Below, one piece after another: positions 48,636 through 57,700 of a stretch of 64,000 nt of DNA. The stretch covers positions 124,001 through 188,000 of the forward strand of contig NZ_CAKLPZ010000005.1 in NCBI RefSeq assembly GCF_923081025.1, given 5' to 3'. Position 1 is the first letter of the stretch, and every line of letters begins with the position of its first letter. This stretch comes from Neolewinella maritima (GTDB lineage: Bacteria > Bacteroidota > Bacteroidia > Chitinophagales > Saprospiraceae). The position numbers were made by a program, and so were the translations under genes. The notes beneath the pieces were generated by a model. It was not told the origin of the DNA and searched no databases. It saw only the letters and a program-made list of their open reading frames with translations.

Positions 48636-49366
48636 GTGAGCTAGACGGAATGCCGGTGCTCGTGTTCGACCTGACCGGGCCATTCGCGCACTACAAAAAG
48701 ATTTTTGCGACCACTACGGCGCTGACCTATCCAATTCCACCGAAGTCAAGTCTTTACGGGCTCTTCGCCGCGATACTGGGATTGGAAAAGGAAGGCAATA
48801 ATTATCTCAACTCGTTTCGAGAAGGGAGTTGTCGGGTGGCTATTCGGCTGATGCGGCCCGTGGCAGTGCAGCGACTGACGATCAATCTGCGTCCCTCCTT
48901 CGGCGCACTGCGCGGCACTGAAAATCGTAAGCCGACCCTGATGGAGTTCGTCGATCGGCCGCACTACCGAATCTACTTCACGCACCGAGATGAGGAGCTG
49001 TACGGGAAACTGAAAGACCTACTCGAGCGGGGACAAAGCTTTTATACCCCTACCCTAGGCATCGCCAATCTCATCGGGCAAATTACTTACGTAGGCGAGG
49101 GAAAAGCCGAGAGCAGTAGGGAGGAAGACATTGATAGCGTACTACCCAAGCGCGCGCTCGAAAAGCTACTACCCCCGCCACCCGGTCGCAACACCCGGCT
49201 GATGGAGGTCGGACAGTATGCCGTAGAGATGCTGCCAAGCCGCGACGTAACGGTGCGGGAGAACATCGTACTAGATCGCGGCGGCCTTCCTATTGCCGCT
49301 CGCGTGACCGACGCCTATCGAATCACAGGACTTTCAGAAAATGCCGACCGTGTCTTATTCTTCTAA
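48632..49366 (+). CDS. cas5: type I-B Cascade subunit Cas5
   Basis: 244 residues from a GTG overlapping the cas7 stop; an in-frame ATG is at 48650. The Cas5 N-terminus VLVFDLTGPFAHYKKIF and the TYPIPPKSSLYGLFAAILG glycine-containing segment (in part) identify the family. Cas5 caps the 5' handle of the crRNA. The 3' end overlaps cas3 by 26 nt. Confidence 0.9.
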   Translation: MSELDGMPVLVFDLTGPFAHYKKIFATTTALTYPIPPKSSLYGLFAAILGLEKEGNNYLNSFREGSCRVAIRLMRPVAVQRLTINLRPSFGALRGTENRKPTLMEFVDRPHYRIYFTHRDEELYGKLKDLLERGQSFYTPTLGIANLIGQITYVGEGKAESSREEDIDSVLPKRALEKLLPPPPGRNTRLMEVGQYAVEMLPSRDVTVRENIVLDRGGLPIAARVTDAYRITGLSENADRVLFF

Positions 49367-51872
49367 GGACCGCTTGGTCAGCCACCCCCACCAATCGCTG
49401 TGGCAGCACCTGAGCTCGGTCGACGAGGCCAGCGCGGCGGCACTGAAGGGGAAGGTGTTATCACCAGACTTTTTTGGGGAGCAAGAGATCGAAGCGATCC
49501 GGCGATTGCTGGTCTATTTCCATGATTTCGGAAAGGCTACCGATTACTTTCAGTGGCGCATTACCGAGGTTGCCCGTAAAGAAAATGCCGGTTTGAAAGG
49601 ACTGGATACGGCCTATGTCAAGGACTTTGCGCGCCACCCCGACCGGCGCACGCTCGAAGCGGCGAAAGATGATGGCGACCTGCGGGGCCATTCCCTGATC
49701 GGTGCTTTTATCGTGCAGTCGCCGTTACCGGACGATACGTCGCCCCTACAACGCACAATGATCTACGAAGTCATTGCGCGTCATCATGGAAACCTAAAAG
49801 ACTTTGACGACGATGTTCAGCGAGGAGCTGAACACCATCAGCGTACGCTGGTCGAGCAGTGGGCTCACTTCAACCACGATGACTATCGCGCGATTTTGAA
49901 AAAGGTAGGCGTTGCGTATGCGGCTGAATTAAAAGGGCTCCAGGCAGCGTATAGAAGTATTTACTTTTCACGAGTATACCTGGAGCTGATGGATAACAAG
50001 TCGCTCCTACCCTACCTACGCACCGTGTTTCTTTTTTCCCTGCTGCTGTCGGGTGACAAGGGTGACATGATGCTGCGCGACCGCAAGCTCATTGGTACGG
50101 TAGCCCGGCTGCCGGCAGACCTTATCGACCGCTATAAACAGCTCGCTTTCGGCGAGGCACAGCCTTCGCAGATGAATGCCTGGCGGGAAGAAGCTTACCA
50201 GCGCGTGCAGGAGAATTTACTGGCTAACCCGAAGGCGGGCTTCTACTCCATTACCCTGCCGACGGGTATGGGAAAAACCCTGACGGCCTACAATGCAGCT
50301 GTTCGTCTACAAAGGGTTGATCCAGACTGCCTACCGCGAATTATCTACTGCCTGCCGTTCACCTCCGTGATCGACCAGAACGCAGCTATACTGGAAAAGA
50401 TACTAGCTAGCACCGACATCCCCCTGACCGGAGAGCTGGCTAAGCACCACTACCTCGCCGACTGGCCCGATACTCGTGGTGGGGCCGGTGAAGAGAACAA
50501 CCTGGAGTACAGCGAAAAGGAATACTTAGTGGAAGGTTGGGAGTACACCCTTACGGTGACCACCTTCGTGCAGTTTCTTGAAACGCTAGTTAGCAACCGC
50601 AACCGCAAACTGCGTAAATTTCATAATCTAGCAAATGCCGTCGTTATCTTGGACGAGGTACAGAGCATACCCCCTAGATACTTTAATCTAGTCAGCGACC
50701 TGTTCGAGGGCATACATAAGTACTTGGGGACACGCTTCATTTTCGTGACCGCGACGCAGCCGTTTTTAATGCGCGACGCAACGGCGGTGATCGAGCTTAC
50801 CGATCCCACGTACGTCTACACCCGCGAACTATTCGAGCGTATGCCGCGCATAGATCTTGACCTTAGCCTTTGGTTGGAAGGGCCGGACCAGCTCGAAGCA
50901 CAGATTGAGCTCTTTGACATCGCGGTGCGTGAAGAAACGAGCCGATCTTTCTTGTTCATTTTCAACTTCGTGAAGGATAGCCGATTAGTGTTCGAAGCGT
51001 TAGCGGCACGGGCACTACCCAACGTAGAGTACATCTACCTTTCTTCCGCCATCCTACCGATCGAACGTAAGCGCCGCATCCGTCAGATCAAATCGAGCAA
51101 TGGGCTACGTAAGGTGGTCGTAAGTACGCAAGTCGTGGAAGCTGGAGTAGATATTGATCTCGACGTGGTCTACCGGGCTTTCGCTCCGCTGGATAGCATC
51201 AACCAGTCGGCGGGCCGTTGCAACCGCAACATGAAGGGCGGGGCCACGGGTGCGGTGCGCTTGTTTAAGAGCATACGGGCAGATAAAATATACGCACCCG
51301 AGCTACTCAAAAAAACCGAACGCGTGCTGAAGGCCAAACTCCGCGAAACGGGCAAGACGACGATTTCGGAGGCACAATTCTACTCCCTCAACGAAGCCTA
51401 CGCCGTGGAGGTACGCAAGGCGGTCGCCGACGGTAGCGCCACTTCAAAAACCATACTAAATCATCTTTACCAACTCCGTTTCGAGACGGCGGAAAAAGCG
51501 TTTTCCCTAATTGAACAGGAATACATTACCTATGGCGTTTTTATCGACGACCCCGACCGTCTACCGACGGTTACTCACAACGACATGTCGCTGACGAGCC
51601 GTGAAGTGTATGACCGGATGGTCGCTATCCTACACAACGATGAGCTGGGCCGTTGGGATAAGAAACGTGAACTCCGGCTGCTAAGGCCTGCCCTACTACA
51701 GTACGTCGTCCAGTTTCCTACTAAGTACCTGCCGGAGGAATTGCGGGAGGAAGCGGAGAACAAACCCTTCGTGCGCCTAACTGCCGAACCCGGCAAGTAT
51801 GACTACCGCCGCTGCTACGACCTCACCACTGGCTACTTCGAACCAGACGACAAGCCGACCGAATGCTTCTAG
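49341..51872 (+). CDS. cas3: Cas3 helicase-nuclease
   Basis: 843 residues in one chain. The HD nuclease domain comes first (about 1-260) with HPHQSLWQHL, YFHDFGKATDYF, RGHSLIGAF and ARHHGNL. The superfamily-2 helicase follows with TLPTGMGKTLTAYN (Walker A), VILDEVQSIPP (DEAD-box-like), FVTATQP (SAT) and NQSAGRCNRN (motif VI). It is recruited to Cascade-bound targets and degrades DNA. All motifs look intact, so interference should be functional. Confidence 0.95.
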   Translation: MPTVSYSSKDRLVSHPHQSLWQHLSSVDEASAAALKGKVLSPDFFGEQEIEAIRRLLVYFHDFGKATDYFQWRITEVARKENAGLKGLDTAYVKDFARHPDRRTLEAAKDDGDLRGHSLIGAFIVQSPLPDDTSPLQRTMIYEVIARHHGNLKDFDDDVQRGAEHHQRTLVEQWAHFNHDDYRAILKKVGVAYAAELKGLQAAYRSIYFSRVYLELMDNKSLLPYLRTVFLFSLLLSGDKGDMMLRDRKLIGTVARLPADLIDRYKQLAFGEAQPSQMNAWREEAYQRVQENLLANPKAGFYSITLPTGMGKTLTAYNAAVRLQRVDPDCLPRIIYCLPFTSVIDQNAAILEKILASTDIPLTGELAKHHYLADWPDTRGGAGEENNLEYSEKEYLVEGWEYTLTVTTFVQFLETLVSNRNRKLRKFHNLANAVVILDEVQSIPPRYFNLVSDLFEGIHKYLGTRFIFVTATQPFLMRDATAVIELTDPTYVYTRELFERMPRIDLDLSLWLEGPDQLEAQIELFDIAVREETSRSFLFIFNFVKDSRLVFEALAARALPNVEYIYLSSAILPIERKRRIRQIKSSNGLRKVVVSTQVVEAGVDIDLDVVYRAFAPLDSINQSAGRCNRNMKGGATGAVRLFKSIRADKIYAPELLKKTERVLKAKLRETGKTTISEAQFYSLNEAYAVEVRKAVADGSATSKTILNHLYQLRFETAEKAFSLIEQEYITYGVFIDDPDRLPTVTHNDMSLTSREVYDRMVAILHNDELGRWDKKRELRLLRPALLQYVVQFPTKYLPEELREEAENKPFVRLTAEPGKYDYRRCYDLTTGYFEPDDKPTECF

Positions 51873-52543
51873 ATGCTACGACCACCGTCGACCTCACCAC
51901 CCTAACTTTTCCCGCACTACGCCTACGCGCCGCGGATGCCGGTAAACTCCGCGGCTACTTCGCCGGTGCCTTCGGCCAGGATTCGGTATTGTTTCACAAC
52001 CACACGCCGGAGGAAGGTTTCCGATATGCTTACTCCCTAATCCAGTACAAAGTGATCGGGGGCACACCGACCGTGCTCGGCGTTGCGGCCGGTGCCGCCC
52101 CGGTGCTCGACACCTTCATGAACGTAGACAACATTGACATCGCTGGCCAGTCAGTAAACGTTGATGATAAGGAGCTGGAAGTAAAAAAAGTGCGGGCCGG
52201 CGTGGTGAGCGAGTTGCACGAATACCGCCTTGCCTCCCCCCTCTTCGCCTTCAATCAGGATAACTACGCCATCTTTCGTAAACTGCCGGAAACAGAGCTA
52301 CGTGGTTTTATCACCAAGGTGCTTACCAGTCACCTCATCACCGCCCTCAGGGGTATCGGATGCACGGTGACCCCCGAGCAGCCCATTATGCTTAGCCACC
52401 GGCTAAGCCCGCGCCTAATCACCGTGAAGAACCAGCGCATGCAGATGTATACCGGCACGTTCACCGCCAACGTACTGTTGCCCCCACGATTGGGTATCGG
52501 AAAATCGATTAGCAAAGGGTTCGGCACGGTGGTGCCTGCGTAA
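51863..52543 (+). CDS. cas6: CRISPR RNA endoribonuclease Cas6
   Basis: 226 residues, overlapping cas3 by 10 nt. Two ferredoxin-like halves are suggested, with the family's C-terminal glycine-rich loop GIGKSISKGFGTV. Several His residues are available as the catalytic base; the catalytic one was not assigned. It cuts pre-crRNA in the repeat, here probably leaving an 8-nt ATTGAAAC handle as in other systems with this repeat end. Placement after cas3 rather than before cas8b is unusual for type I-B. Confidence 0.85.
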   Translation: MLLDATTTVDLTTLTFPALRLRAADAGKLRGYFAGAFGQDSVLFHNHTPEEGFRYAYSLIQYKVIGGTPTVLGVAAGAAPVLDTFMNVDNIDIAGQSVNVDDKELEVKKVRAGVVSELHEYRLASPLFAFNQDNYAIFRKLPETELRGFITKVLTSHLITALRGIGCTVTPEQPIMLSHRLSPRLITVKNQRMQMYTGTFTANVLLPPRLGIGKSISKGFGTVVPA

Positions 52544-52554
52544 CGGAATTTCTT

Positions 52555-52572
52555 CGCACCCGCGTCCCCGCC
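52555..52572 (-). repeat. 18-bp GC-rich dispersed intergenic motif, copy f
   Basis: Minus strand GGCGGGGACGCGGGTGCG, in the gap between cas6 and cas1. Confidence 0.6.
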
Positions 52573-52614
52573 CGCTGAAGGTAATCTACACCGCCCCGCC
52601 CCAGCTTTACGGCC

Positions 52615-53643
52615 ATGCAAGTTTACTTGAATAGCTTCGGTACCTACCTTCACGTACGAGACGCCATGTTTGAAATACGGGTGCCCGGCGAGGGGGGTGA
52701 AAACACCGTGCATCACCTAGCGGCTAAGAAAGTCAAGGCGATCATACTGACCGTGGCCGGAGCAATGAGCAGCGATGCGATACGTCTGGCGCTCGTGCAT
52801 AACGTCGATTTGATCCTCGCCGATCGCTCCGGACAACCGCTCGGCCGGTTCTGGCACGCGAAGCTCGGTAGTACGACCAAGATCAGGAAGCGGCAACTGG
52901 AGGCCAGCCTCGGTAGCGAGGGGTTGGCGTACACCGGCAGGTGGCTGACGGCCAAATTGGCGGCGCAGTGCGACCTACTCCACAGTCTCAGAAAGCACCG
53001 TAAAGCGCACCACGAACTTCTCGATGAGCGGCGAGAGCGTATTGCCGCACTGTCGGCGGCCATAACCAGCTGCGTGACGGACGGTCAGCGGACGGGCGAC
53101 GTTGCCGAGACACTACGCGGGCTAGAAGGCACGGCGGGCAGGCTCTATTTTCAGACGCTGAGTGCCCTGATACCGAAGCAGTATTGCTTTGCGGGGCGCA
53201 GCTCGCGTCCGGCTGCGGACCCCTTTAACGCTTTTCTCAATTATGGCTACGGTATCCTTTACGGGCGGGTCGAGAAGGCACTGATGATCGCCGGTCTCGA
53301 CCCCTACGTAGGCTTCATGCACCGCGACGATTACAACCAGAAAAGCATGGTATTCGACTTCATCGAGCCCTACCGGCCGTGGGTAGACTGGGTGGTCTTT
53401 CGCTTGTTTTCCCGCAAGGTAGTAGGCCTCGATGACTGGGGAGCGTTGGCCGGTGGTATCACGCTCCTAAAACCCGGCAAGGAGAAACTAATCGAGGCAA
53501 TGGGTAAGTTTTTCGAGGGAGAGAAAGTCCGGCACGGGCGGCGCAACCGCTGTCGGGCCAACGCTATGCTGGCCGATGCGCACCGGTTCGCACAAGAACT
53601 GCTGGAAGTCGAAGTAGGCGATGTAGAAATAATGGAGGTATGA
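52615..53643 (+). CDS. cas1: CRISPR integrase Cas1
   Basis: 342 residues. The conserved metal-binding triad is visible: Glu in RGLEGTAGRLYF, His in GFMHRDDYNQKSM and the acidic residue in VFDFIEPYRPWVDW. The N-terminal beta domain carries LAAKKVKAIILT. Forms the Cas1-Cas2 integrase that adds new spacers. Its stop overlaps the cas2 ATG in ATGA. Confidence 0.95.
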   Translation: MQVYLNSFGTYLHVRDAMFEIRVPGEGGENTVHHLAAKKVKAIILTVAGAMSSDAIRLALVHNVDLILADRSGQPLGRFWHAKLGSTTKIRKRQLEASLGSEGLAYTGRWLTAKLAAQCDLLHSLRKHRKAHHELLDERRERIAALSAAITSCVTDGQRTGDVAETLRGLEGTAGRLYFQTLSALIPKQYCFAGRSSRPAADPFNAFLNYGYGILYGRVEKALMIAGLDPYVGFMHRDDYNQKSMVFDFIEPYRPWVDWVVFRLFSRKVVGLDDWGALAGGITLLKPGKEKLIEAMGKFFEGEKVRHGRRNRCRANAMLADAHRFAQELLEVEVGDVEIMEV

Positions 53644-53930
53644 TCCTGTGGGTACTGTATGACATCGCCGACGATCGGGCACGCACCCGGGTTTCCCGCT
53701 TCTGTAAGCAGGCTGGCCTTTACCGGGTACAGTACAGCGTATTTCTGGGAGAAGTATCGGCCGACGAGCGCGACGCCCTACGCCTAGACGTGCTGGATGA
53801 GATCGACGAGAATGTGGACAAGGTCTACCTCTTTTCCCTGACCAAACAGGAGTTGAAGCAGGCCATTCTACTCGGGCAGGCCTTCAACCGCAAGTTCGTT
53901 ACCGCCGAGGTGCGCCACTTGCTACTTTAG
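53640..53930 (+). CDS. cas2: CRISPR adaptation protein Cas2
   Basis: 96 residues with the ferredoxin-like Cas2 fold: MILWVLYDIADDRARTRVSR with the conserved Asp after the first strand, and RVQYSVFLGEV. Forms the core of the Cas1-Cas2 complex. Starts inside the cas1 stop. Confidence 0.93.
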   Translation: MILWVLYDIADDRARTRVSRFCKQAGLYRVQYSVFLGEVSADERDALRLDVLDEIDENVDKVYLFSLTKQELKQAILLGQAFNRKFVTAEVRHLLL

Positions 53931-53948
53931 GGCGGGGACGCAGGTGCA
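53931..53948 (+). repeat. 18-bp GC-rich dispersed intergenic motif, copy g
   Basis: GGCGGGGACGCAGGTGCA, beginning at the very next base after the cas2 stop and ending 18 nt before the cas4 start. Confidence 0.65.
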
Positions 53949-53966
53949 TAAAACTTACAAAGAGCA

Positions 53967-54542
53967 ATGTTCAGCATTACCCCTTCTCATATCATTCAGC
54001 ACTTATACTGTCCGCGCTTCACCTACTTTGAGTGGGTGCTACGGCTTCCGCAAAATGAGGAGAAGTATAGTAAAGTACTACGCGGCCGCCAGCTACACGA
54101 CGAGCGGCTGGAGCGTAACAAGGGTTACCTGCGTAAGCGGCTGGGAGTAGTCAGCCGCCTAGACGATCAGTACCTGACCAACGATTTTTTGCGCGGCCGC
54201 ATCGATGAGGTCTTGGAGCTCGAAGACGGCACTTTTGCACCGCTAGATTATAAGTTTGCAGAATATAAAGATCGGGTATTCTCAACCTACCTGACGCAAC
54301 TCTACTGCTATGCCTTACTGATCAAGAGCATCTTCGGTAAATCGGTGACCCGGGGCTTCATCGTGTATACCCGGAGTAATAATAAAGTCGTTGAGCTTCC
54401 GACGCCCGAACTGGCCCTCGACGGCGTGAGGCAGACAGCCGCTGAAATTCGGGAGGTGGTAGAAAATAATACCTTCCCTAGAGCCACCAAGTATAAGAAA
54501 CGTTGCCTAACTTGCACCTACCGAAAGGTGTGTATCCAGTGA
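53967..54542 (+). CDS. cas4: CRISPR adaptation nuclease Cas4
   Basis: 191 residues. The RecB-like nuclease core shows RGRIDEVLELEDGTFAPLDYKF (in part: the D of RGRIDE, the DYK of PLDYKF) and QLYCYALLIK. Iron-sulfur ligands are Cys in LYCPRFTYFEW and the C-terminal CLTCTYRKVC. Cas4 trims prespacers and selects PAM orientation. It is placed last, after cas2, whereas type I-B loci usually have cas4-cas1-cas2. Confidence 0.93.
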   Translation: MFSITPSHIIQHLYCPRFTYFEWVLRLPQNEEKYSKVLRGRQLHDERLERNKGYLRKRLGVVSRLDDQYLTNDFLRGRIDEVLELEDGTFAPLDYKFAEYKDRVFSTYLTQLYCYALLIKSIFGKSVTRGFIVYTRSNNKVVELPTPELALDGVRQTAAEIREVVENNTFPRATKYKKRCLTCTYRKVCIQ

Positions 54543-54730
54543 CCGGACGCGTTCATATTTATTCTTCCCGTAAAAGTCGGGCTAAGCAATTGACGCTCAA
54601 CCGTTTGCCAATGCGGAGCCTTAGCCCTTTCGACCCAGTACGGGAAGTAGTTGACCTGCTTCATTGGCAATTTTCCAGTGCAAAATTGGACGTAAGTTAT
54701 TTATTTTCAAAAGGTTATGGAGAGGGACAT
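54543..54730 (+). promoter_or_regulatory. CRISPR leader
   Basis: 188 bp between cas4 and the first repeat, increasingly AT-rich toward the array (AAGTTATTTATTTTC). A perfect 9-bp inverted repeat is present, TTGCCAATG (54605-54613) and CATTGGCAA (54662-54670). The leader side is inferred from degenerate repeats at the other end. Confidence 0.75.
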
Positions 54731-57700
54731 CCTCCGGGCCATCTTCCAGCGGTAGTTGGATTGAAACCTGCTACCCCTGTGTGTCGCAGCACAGATCCCC
54801 ATTCCTCCGGGCCATCTTCCAGCGGTAGTTGGATTGAAACCCTCGGCAAATGGGGGACCGGCTTTCTGTGGATGTTCCTCCGGGCCATCTTCCAGCGGTA
54901 GTTGGATTGAAACATAGGCCATCGCCGTGAAACCAATACCGCTTACCGCTCCTCCGGGCCATCTTCCAGCGGTAGTTGGATTGAAACCCTGATATACGCG
55001 GTCACGATATACTAAAAAGTCGTCCTCCGGGCCATCTTCCAGCGGTAGTTGGATTGAAACCAGCGCTTGCAGTGTTTACCATCTTTAGCATACTTGCCTC
55101 CGGGCCATCTTCCAGCGGTAGTTGGATTGAAACAGGATTCAGCGCCGGGACCGATCAGCAAGCGCCTTGCCTCCGGGCCATCTTCCAGCGGTAGTTGGAT
55201 TGAAACCGGGTACCGCATACATCGACAAGAAAACCGGCGACCCCTCCGGGCCATCTTCCAGCGGTAGTTGGATTGAAACTTTCATCATCACGTCCATGCG
55301 CAAGGGCGGCAAACGGCCTCCGGGCCATCTTCCAGCGGTAGTTGGATTGAAACACACTCGCAGCCGACCTGGACGAAGCGGCAGGACGGCCTCCGGGCCA
55401 TCTTCCAGCGGTAGTTGGATTGAAACGTAGCCCCGGAATGGTGGTCCCGCATCATGTAGATGCCTCCGGGCCATCTTCCAGCGGTAGTTGGATTGAAACG
55501 GACACCGCCCACGGCCTTATTGTGCGCAGGGGTACCCTCCGGGCCATCTTCCAGCGGTAGTTGGATTGAAACCTTCCTCCCTGGGTACTGCTCGGCGTGT
55601 GATGCGCTCCTCCGGGCCATCTTCCAGCGGTAGTTGGATTGAAACATGTCGCTTTGGGCTTGATCGAGGCCCAGAATCTGTCCTCCGGGCCATCTTCCAG
55701 CGGTAGTTGGATTGAAACATACCACCCCTCCCGTCACACTTACGTCGATCAAGGCCTCCGGGCCATCTTCCAGCGGTAGTTGGATTGAAACCGTACGTGT
55801 AACGGTTCTCACCGGCGCTGCTGTATTCCTCCGGGCCATCTTCCAGCGGTAGTTGGATTGAAACACGTACAGTCCTGGAATAACAGTCGGAACAGATATA
55901 CCTCCGGGCCATCTTCCAGCGGTAGTTGGATTGAAACAGCCGTACGCTCGGCATCTTGGCAAGTTCGCGCTGCCCTCCGGGCCATCTTCCAGCGGTAGTT
56001 GGATTGAAACAAGTGATTAGTAGGTGGTTCCGTGCCAGTGAATCACCTCCGGGCCATCTTCCAGCGGTAGTTGGATTGAAACAAAGAGGTGATCGGGTGT
56101 TAGTGCGGGATGTCGAGACCTCCGGGCCATCTTCCAGCGGTAGTTGGATTGAAACACCCCACTGCGCTTCAGGCTCAGGTAGACGACAACACCTCCGGGC
56201 CATCTTCCAGCGGTAGTTGGATTGAAACACAAAGGCAGGCTACCCGCACGACGCATACGTGGAGCCTCCGGGCCATCTTCCAGCGGTAGTTGGATTGAAA
56301 CCTTTTGGGCTGATCTTTGCGGTAATGCGCTGCCTACCCTCCGGGCCATCTTCCAGCGGTAGTTGGATTGAAACTGATCTCGGTCCAGTCGGCCGGTCCA
56401 CCTCCGGCGGCCCTCCGGGCCATCTTCCAGCGGTAGTTGGATTGAAACAAAAACCCGATAATGTCAAGTAAAGCGCCTAAATGGCCTCCGGGCCATCTTC
56501 CAGCGGTAGTTGGATTGAAACCCCGTCCCTGACTAGTACACCGGTTGTACCGTGTGGGGCCTCCGGGCCATCTTCCAGCGGTAGTTGGATTGAAACTACC
56601 TCATGCTGCTGGACGCCTCTATGCCCGCCATCCTCCGGGCCATCTTCCAGCGGTAGTTGGATTGAAACGCCCAGGCTATCTACATACCAGTAGGTCAGGG
56701 TGGGCCTCCGGGCCATCTTCCAGCGGTAGTTGGATTGAAACTGTCATAGTGTGTTAAAAAGCACCCCCGGCCAATCACCTCCGGGCCATCTTCCAGCGGT
56801 AGTTGGATTGAAACGTATTCATAGCTCGTTTGATTTAATCGGTTGTGATGCCTCCGGGCCATCTTCCAGCGGTAGTTGGATTGAAACCCCGCAATGTTTG
56901 CGAACAGGACAAATACCGCTAGGGCCTCCGGGCCATCTTCCAGCGGTAGTTGGATTGAAACGGGTGAAGCCGGCGCCTGGGTAGTTGCCGGTGATATCCT
57001 CCGGGCCATCTTCCAGCGGTAGTTGGATTGAAACAAATGTCATCGGCTGCTTGGCCCATGGTGTAGTGTGCCTCCGGGCCATCTTCCAGCGGTAGTTGGA
57101 TTGAAACTCACCCTGCAGAAGCTGATTGATAGGAGTCAACCACTCCTCCGGGCCATCTTCCAGCGGTAGTTGGATTGAAACATCCCTAGATGATTAGCCC
57201 ATCCCCGATGATCGAAACCTCCGGGCCATCTTCCAGCGGTAGTTGGATTGAAACCAGGCGTGCGCGGCGAACAGCAAGGCCGTGACGATGCCTCCGGGCC
57301 ATCTTCCAGCGGTAGTTGGATTGAAACATACTACACTATGACCGCCGTAAAACGTCCCGCCCTCCTCCGGGCCATCTTCCAGCGGTAGTTGGATTGAAAC
57401 ACTTCACCAATCCGGTAGCTGATGGTCAGCGTGGGTCCTCCGGGCCATCTTCCAGCGGTAGTTGGATTGAAACTGCACGTAGGCCGACTTCATGAAGGCG
57501 TTGCGCACGCCTCCGGGCCATCTTCCAGCGGTAGTTGGATTGAAACGTGTATACGATGTTGCACATATTGAGATGTTCTACACCTCCGGGCCATCTTCCA
57601 GCGGTAGTTGGATTGAAACATTTGCTGAGCAAACTCAGTATCAAAGTAATCGTAACCTCCGGGCCATCTTCCAGCGGTAGTTGGATTGAAACCCATCTCT

